Both the position numbers and the translations under genes were made by a program. From NCBI RefSeq assembly GCF_002563715.1, contig NZ_PDJJ01000001.1, forward strand, positions 620,001 through 684,000: a stretch of 64,000 bases of DNA. The letters run 5' to 3'. Source of the DNA: Isoptericola jiangsuensis (GTDB taxonomy: Bacteria; Actinomycetota; Actinomycetes; Actinomycetales; Cellulomonadaceae). Positions 59,673-64,000 of the stretch are shown here, piece by piece; position 1 is the first letter of the stretch; every line of letters starts with the position of its first letter. The notes under the pieces were generated by a model. It saw only the letters and a list, made by a program, of their open reading frames with translations. It was not told the origin of the DNA and made no database searches.

Positions 59673-60353
59673 GTGAGCACCCCCGCGACCCGCCCTGCAC
59701 CCGGCACCGCCCCCGCCGCCGTCCGGCTGCTCGTCGTCGGCGTCCTCCAGGCGCTCGCCGTCTCCCCGACCGTCGTCGCCCTCGGGCTGCTCGGGCTGTC
59801 CACCGGGCCGCGCGGCGCCACCGCCGCGCTCGCCGTGCTCAGCACCGTGCTCGTCGGCCCGGCGCTCGCGGCCGCCCTGTTCGCGCTCGGCGACCGGCCC
59901 GCCGAGCTCGGGCTCACCCCGGCCGCCGCGTTCGCCCGCGGCTACCGGCTCAACCTGCTCGACACCGCCAAGCTGTGGGTGCCCGCGCTGCTCGTGCTGG
60001 CCGTCCTCGCGTTCATGGTGGTCGACGTCGCCGGCGAGGCGCCGCCGTGGGTGCTCGGCACCGGCATCGGCATCGCCGGGCTCGTCCTGCTGTGGCTCGT
60101 CCAGGTCACCGTCATCACGGCGTTCTTCACGTTCCGCACCGCCGACGTGGTGCGCCTCGGCGTCTACTTCCTCGGCCGGCTGCCGCGCGTCACCCTGCTC
60201 GTCGTCGCGCTGCTCGTCCTGGCGGCGCTCGTCGTCTGGCTCACCGTGCCCGCCGTCCTGGCGCTGCTGGGCGTGCTGTGGACGGCGCTCCTGCTCCGCG
60301 TCGAGCGGCCGCTGCTCGCCGAGGTGCGGCAGCGGTTCGTCGACGCCGCCTGA
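59673..60353 (+). CDS. DUF624 (YesL-type) membrane protein, stand-alone
   Basis: A 226-aa paralogue of the DUF624 protein at 52754, identical in length, with five to six hydrophobic segments and RGYRLNLLDTAKLWVPALL in the conserved region. No ABC transporter adjoins it. It is divergent from the GH5 glucanase, which is the only clue to a carbohydrate link. The GTG at 59673 is 6 nt after TAGCGT (59661-59666), predicting leaderless mRNA. Confidence 0.75.
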   Translation: MSTPATRPAPGTAPAAVRLLVVGVLQALAVSPTVVALGLLGLSTGPRGATAALAVLSTVLVGPALAAALFALGDRPAELGLTPAAAFARGYRLNLLDTAKLWVPALLVLAVLAFMVVDVAGEAPPWVLGTGIGIAGLVLLWLVQVTVITAFFTFRTADVVRLGVYFLGRLPRVTLLVVALLVLAALVVWLTVPAVLALLGVLWTALLLRVERPLLAEVRQRFVDAA

Positions 60354-60384
60354 GCGCCGGTCCGGAAGCCCCGCTCGGCGGCCC

Positions 60385-62037
60385 TCAGCTGTTCACCCTG
60401 ATGATCTCCTCCTGGTACGGCGCGACGACCTGGCCGGAGATGCGGCAGTCGAGCACCAGGAACCGGCGGGACTCCTCCGGCTCCTGCGCCCACGAGACCA
60501 GCCGGTCGAGGTCGCCCGTCTCCCGCACCACCACGCCCTCGGCCCCGACGCCCTCGGCCAGCGCCGCGAAGTCGACCTCGGGGATGAGCATCGGGCCGCG
60601 GGCGAGACCCTTGAGCCCGTACAGGTTGACCTCCGCACCGTAGGCGGCGTCGTTCCACACGACCGCGACGCCGCGGCCGGCCGCGACCCGCACCGCCGAC
60701 TCCAGGTCGGCCAGCGCCATCAGCCCGCCCCCGTCGCCCGTGGTCAGGACCACCGTCGCACCCGGCTTCGCCAGGGCGGCGCCGACGACGGACGGCCAGC
60801 CCTGACCGATCGACTGGAACGCCGTGCCGACCATCATCATCCGGTCCGGCGCGGCGACCGGCCAGTACATGTTCGCCCAGCCGATGAAGTGGCCCCCGTC
60901 CGAGACCACGACCCGGTCCGCGGGCAGGGTCCGGCCGAGCACGGAGGCGACCGACCGGGGGTCGAGACGGCCGTCCGGCGCCGTGCCGTCCCCGTCGGCG
61001 TAGGCGCGCAGCGGCGCGACGTCGACGGACTCGCGCCACCCGCTCGACCCGGCGTCGGTCCGGGCGAGCTCGTCCAGCACGGCACGGGCCACCAGGTCGG
61101 CGTCGCCCCGGACGTAGCCGCCGACGTGCGGGTGCGTCGCGGTCGGGGCGACGTCGACCTGGAACACCCGGGTGCCCGGGGCGAACAGCTCGCCGAACCG
61201 CATCGTGAACTGGTTGAGCGAGGCGCCGAACACGACGGCCACGTCCGCCCGGCGCACGAGCCCCATGGCGCCCTCGGCGCCGAAGCCCCCGGTCACGCCC
61301 AGGTCGAACTCCTGCCGGGCGAACAGCCCGCGGGCGAGCGTCGTCGTCGCCGTCACCGCGCCCGTGCGGTCGGCGAGCTCCGCGAGCGAGCCCGCGGCAC
61401 CGGACAGCCACGCCCCGCGGCCCGCGAGGAGGAACGGCCGCTCGGCACCCGCCAGGGCCGCGGCGATCTCGCGGACGGCGCCCGCGCCGAAGTCGCCGCG
61501 CGGCGCGAGCCGTGCGGGCAGCCGCGGCGCGGGGACCTCGGGGAGCGGTCCGGCGTCGACCGTGGCGACGTCGTAGGGGACGGCCAGCACCGTGGGCACC
61601 CGGTACGTCAGGGCGTGCTCGACGGCGATGACGACGGTGGCGGCGGCGTCCGTGCGCCCCACCGTGTACGTGCGGGCACCGACCGCCGAGGCGAGGGCGA
61701 TCTGGTCGACGTCCCAGGGGCGGGGCCCCGAGGTCGGGCCGTCGCCGACGACGAGGACGAGCGGCACGCCCGCCTGGACCGACTCGGCCAGCGACGTGAC
61801 CGTGTTGGTGAAGCCCGCGCCGTAGGTGGCGGTCGCGGCGGCCAGCCCGCCCGACGCCCGGTGGTAGGCGTCGGCCGCCACGACGCCGCCGGCCTCGTGA
61901 CGGACGGCGGTGTAGGTCACCGACGTCGAGCGGTCGAGCGAGTCGAGCACGTAGGCGTTGCCGTTCCCCATCACCCCGAACACGTGGTCGACGTGCTGGG
62001 CGAGGGCGTGGGCGACGTGCGCCGAGACAGTGGGCAT
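60385..62037 (-). CDS. Thiamine-diphosphate-dependent enzyme (decarboxylase/acetolactate synthase-like)
   Basis: A 550-aa ThDP enzyme with Pyr, central and PP domains. The Pyr-domain activating glutamate is Glu48 in AVRHEAGG. The PP-domain ThDP/Mg motif starts GDGGGLMALADLESAV and ends WNDAAYG (GDG-N pattern, about residues 435-470). Such proteins decarboxylate or ligate 2-oxo acids. Here it is the last gene of a homoprotocatechuate operon, 72 bp after hpaI. A 2-oxo-acid decarboxylase acting upstream (for example on a 4-hydroxyphenylpyruvate-like acid) or an enzyme using the pyruvate/succinic-semialdehyde products are both possible; this is inference. The ATG at 62037 has GAAAGG upstream. Confidence 0.8.
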   Translation of the reverse strand: MPTVSAHVAHALAQHVDHVFGVMGNGNAYVLDSLDRSTSVTYTAVRHEAGGVVAADAYHRASGGLAAATATYGAGFTNTVTSLAESVQAGVPLVLVVGDGPTSGPRPWDVDQIALASAVGARTYTVGRTDAAATVVIAVEHALTYRVPTVLAVPYDVATVDAGPLPEVPAPRLPARLAPRGDFGAGAVREIAAALAGAERPFLLAGRGAWLSGAAGSLAELADRTGAVTATTTLARGLFARQEFDLGVTGGFGAEGAMGLVRRADVAVVFGASLNQFTMRFGELFAPGTRVFQVDVAPTATHPHVGGYVRGDADLVARAVLDELARTDAGSSGWRESVDVAPLRAYADGDGTAPDGRLDPRSVASVLGRTLPADRVVVSDGGHFIGWANMYWPVAAPDRMMMVGTAFQSIGQGWPSVVGAALAKPGATVVLTTGDGGGLMALADLESAVRVAAGRGVAVVWNDAAYGAEVNLYGLKGLARGPMLIPEVDFAALAEGVGAEGVVVRETGDLDRLVSWAQEPEESRRFLVLDCRISGQVVAPYQEEIIRVNS

Positions 62038-62109
62038 GACAGGTGGCCTTTCAGCCCTCGTCGTCGAGGGCGGGGAAGGGGCGGCGTCGTCGACGCCCCG
62101 GTGGTCGGG

Positions 62110-62892
62110 TCAGGAGGGTGACGACCCCGGCGGGTCGTCGGCGCCGAACCGCGTGGCGAGCGCCTCGGTGCCACGGGCGAGGACCGTCACGTCCGCGCCG
62201 ACGAGGACGAACGACGCGCCGGCCGCCAGGTAGGCGTCAGCGACGTCCGGGTCGAACGCGTTCACCCCCACCGGCCGGCCCGCCGCGAGGACGGCGTCGA
62301 ACGTGCTGCGGACGGCGGCGACGACCTCGGGCCGGGACTGCTCGCCGAGGTACCCCATCGAGGCCGCAAGGTCGCTGGGTCCCACGAAGACGCCGTCGAC
62401 GCCGTCGACCGCCGCGATCTCGCCGGCGGCCGCCACGGCCTCGGCGGTCTCGACCTGCACGTAGAGGGAGACGTGCTCGTCCCCGTCGCCGAGGTAGGAC
62501 GCGACCCGGTTCCAGCGCGCCGAGCGGCCCAGCGCCGAGCCGACGCCGCGGCGCCCCCGCGGGGGGTACCGCACGGCGGCGACCGCGGCGGCGGCCTCGG
62601 CGGCGCTGTTCACCATCGGCACGAGGACGTTCTGCGCGCCGAGCTCGAGGACCTGCTTGATGATCACGGGGTCGTTCGAGGGCACCCGGACCATCGCGTC
62701 GACGGGGTAGGCCGCGACCACCTGCAGCTGGGTCAGGACGGACTCCAGGCCCTGGGGGGCGTGCTCCATGTCGACCAGCAGCCAGTCGAGGCCGGAGCCC
62801 GCGCAGATCTCGGCGGCGACCGGCGACCCGGAGCACAGCCACATCCCCGCGAGGGGTCGTCCGGCGGCGGCGAGGCGCTCGCGGAACGTCAC
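62110..62892 (-). CDS. hpaI: 4-hydroxy-2-oxo-heptane-1,7-dioate aldolase (HpcH/HpaI family)
   Basis: A 260-aa class II aldolase that cleaves 4-hydroxy-2-oxoheptanedioate into pyruvate and succinic semialdehyde. It shows WLLVDMEHAPQG with the catalytic His, the metal-site Glu in YVQVETAEAV and Asp in VFVGPSDLAASMG, plus the substrate Arg segment RYPPRGRRGVG. The GTG at 62892 overlaps the hpaH stop by 4 bp (GTGA), which fixes this start over the longer open frame. It is the last step of the meta pathway before central metabolism. Confidence 0.9.
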   Translation of the reverse strand: MTFRERLAAAGRPLAGMWLCSGSPVAAEICAGSGLDWLLVDMEHAPQGLESVLTQLQVVAAYPVDAMVRVPSNDPVIIKQVLELGAQNVLVPMVNSAAEAAAAVAAVRYPPRGRRGVGSALGRSARWNRVASYLGDGDEHVSLYVQVETAEAVAAAGEIAAVDGVDGVFVGPSDLAASMGYLGEQSRPEVVAAVRSTFDAVLAAGRPVGVNAFDPDVADAYLAAGASFVLVGADVTVLARGTEALATRFGADDPPGSSPS

Positions 62893-63674
62893 ACGAAGCG
62901 GCACCGGACGTCTCCCATCGTTCCGTAGTCGGCTCGTACCTCGTCGCCGCGGGCGACCCACACCGGTCGGGTGAACGAGCCCGCGAGGACGGTCTCGCCG
63001 GCCTCGATCCGTTCCCCGTGCCGGTGCAGCCTGCCCGCGAGCCAGGCGACCCCACGGGCGGGGTGGCCGAGCACGCCCGCCGCGACCCCGGTCTCCTCGA
63101 CCTCGCCGTTGCGGCTCAGCACCCCGGGCACCCAGGCCAGGTCGACCTCGTCCGGCCGGCGGCGCGTCGTCCCGAGGACGATCGCGCCGTAGGCGGCGTT
63201 GTCGCTGATCGTGTCCACGATCGTGCGGCCCTCCATCTCGACGTGGGAGTCGAGCACCTCGAGCGCCGGCACCACGTGGTCCGTCGCGTCCAGGACGTCC
63301 TCGACGGTGCGCCCGGGGCCCTCCAGGGGCGTCCGCAGGACGAAGGCGAGCTCGACCTCGACCCGGACGTTCGAGAACCGGTCGATCTCGATCGCGGCGC
63401 CCGAGCCGTAGACGGTGTCGTCGAACATGACGCCGTAGTCCGGTTCGTCGATGCCGGTCGCCTCCTGCATCGCGCGCGACGTCAGGCCGATCTTGCGGCC
63501 GATCTGACGTCGTCCGGCCGCGACCATGCGGTCGCGCCAGACACCCTGGATCGCGTACGAGTCCTCGACGGTCGCCCCGGGGTACCGGGCCGTGATGCGC
63601 GGGACGACCGTCCGCGTGCGGCGTGCCTCGGCGAGCTCCTGGGCGAGGGCGGTGATCACGTCCTGTCCGAGCAT
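62889..63674 (-). CDS. hpaH: 2-oxo-hept-4-ene-1,7-dioate hydratase
   Basis: A 261-aa hydratase of the fumarylacetoacetase-like/MhpD family. It has [25 protein letters not shown] and VEVELAFVL, which hold the metal-binding Glu residues. The HpaH assignment is favoured over MhpD because the flanking genes encode HpaD and HpaI. It adds water to make the HpaI substrate. The ATG at 63674 follows GAGAGGAG. It is separated from hpaD by 34 bp and overlaps hpaI. Confidence 0.9.
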   Translation of the reverse strand: MLGQDVITALAQELAEARRTRTVVPRITARYPGATVEDSYAIQGVWRDRMVAAGRRQIGRKIGLTSRAMQEATGIDEPDYGVMFDDTVYGSGAAIEIDRFSNVRVEVELAFVLRTPLEGPGRTVEDVLDATDHVVPALEVLDSHVEMEGRTIVDTISDNAAYGAIVLGTTRRRPDEVDLAWVPGVLSRNGEVEETGVAAGVLGHPARGVAWLAGRLHRHGERIEAGETVLAGSFTRPVWVARGDEVRADYGTMGDVRCRFV

Positions 63675-63708
63675 CCTTGCTCCTCTCGATCTCGTCGCGC
63701 CGACCGGC

Positions 63709-64000
63709 TCAGAGCTGGTGCCCGAGCTTGTACTCGCCCTGCTCGTCCTCGGGCAGGGCGCCGGGTCCGTCGTCCGGGCGGGTGTAGGAGAAGCCGTCCG
63801 CGCCGATGGTCACGGCCATCTCGGAGTCGTCGGACCGGGTGACGAGCGGCTGCGGGTTCCCGTCGAGGTCGAGCACGAGCGACGCGTCGGTGTACCAGCT
63901 CGGCACCACGGGGTTGCCCCACCAGTCGCGCCGCTGGTTGTCGTGGACGTCCCACGTGACGACGGGGTTGTCGGGGTCGCCGGTGTAGTAGTCCTGCGTG
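63709..64000 (-). CDS. hpaD: 3,4-dihydroxyphenylacetate 2,3-dioxygenase (C-terminal part)
   Basis: The frame is open from the window edge and ends at 63709, giving the last 96 residues or so. DYYTGDPDNP, TWDVHDNQRRDWWGNPVVPSW and the terminal KLGHQL closely resemble the C-terminus of the Brevibacterium-type iron extradiol homoprotocatechuate 2,3-dioxygenase, whose C-terminal segment closes over the active site. It opens the ring of homoprotocatechuate. The start, catalytic His residues and promoter lie outside the window. Confidence 0.88.
   Translation of the reverse strand, partial: TQDYYTGDPDNPVVTWDVHDNQRRDWWGNPVVPSWYTDASLVLDLDGNPQPLVTRSDDSEMAVTIGADGFSYTRPDDGPGALPEDEQGEYKLGHQL

Overview
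The window is very GC-rich, densely coded DNA from an actinobacterium. The topA, tmk-holB and clpC genes are of actinobacterial type, and many genes have a TANNNT -10 element 6-7 nt before the start codon. Together with the load of plant-polysaccharide glycoside hydrolases, this suggests a cellulolytic Micrococcales such as the Cellulomonadaceae/Promicromonosporaceae (for example a Cellulosimicrobium relative). That placement is inference. I saw no insertion sequence, phage, integrase or CRISPR array.

Layout. 1-1.7 kb: the end of a membrane protein, then an ECF sigma factor with a membrane-anchored partner. 2-10.4 kb: a complete beta-1,4-galactan locus in the order GH42 beta-galactosidase, binding protein, two permeases, secreted GH53 galactanase. 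It has the same gene content as the Bacillus ganSPQAB operon, sits behind a LacI-type operator and has strong hairpins between cistrons. A perfect 31-bp inverted repeat separates it from topA. 10.6-25.5 kb: mostly housekeeping genes (topA, tmk, holB, a TAP-like peptidase, tRNA-Thr(CGU), def) with an OhrR-like regulator, two FUSC-type membrane proteins, a CDF transporter and an ABC exporter. 25.5-33.4 kb: small secreted and soluble proteins, a GH43 arabinofuranosidase next to a LacY-type symporter, a universal stress protein and an OafA-like acyltransferase. 33.4-41.2 kb: clpC with a match to the ClgR box, rhodanese, a GlxA-type regulator, a HAD phosphatase, an epimerase and an IclR regulator. 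41.3-43.1 kb: KDPG aldolase and KDG kinase. 43.2-45.9 kb: an unusual aegerolysin-like/metzincin protein. 46-55.5 kb: LacI, an LplB-type ABC transporter, GH39, DUF624 and a second GH42. 55.7-60.4 kb: an ECF41-type sigma factor facing an SDR gene that carries a match to the ECF41 promoter, then a GH5 glucanase and a DUF624 protein. 60.4-64 kb: part of a homoprotocatechuate meta-cleavage operon (hpaD, hpaH, hpaI) ending in a ThDP enzyme.

Functionally, galactan (GH53/GH42), arabinan (GH43) and 2-keto-3-deoxygluconate (KDG kinase/aldolase) modules together point to pectin and its rhamnogalacturonan-I side chains. GH39/GH42 and GH5 address xylo- and glucan oligosaccharides. The clearest structure not explained by genes is a 20-bp tandem repeat (consensus CGCGA[C/G]TCAGCGCAGRTTCC) present as 4, 6 and 6 exact-period units at three separate convergent gene junctions (33413-33492, 37047-37166, 45961-46080).
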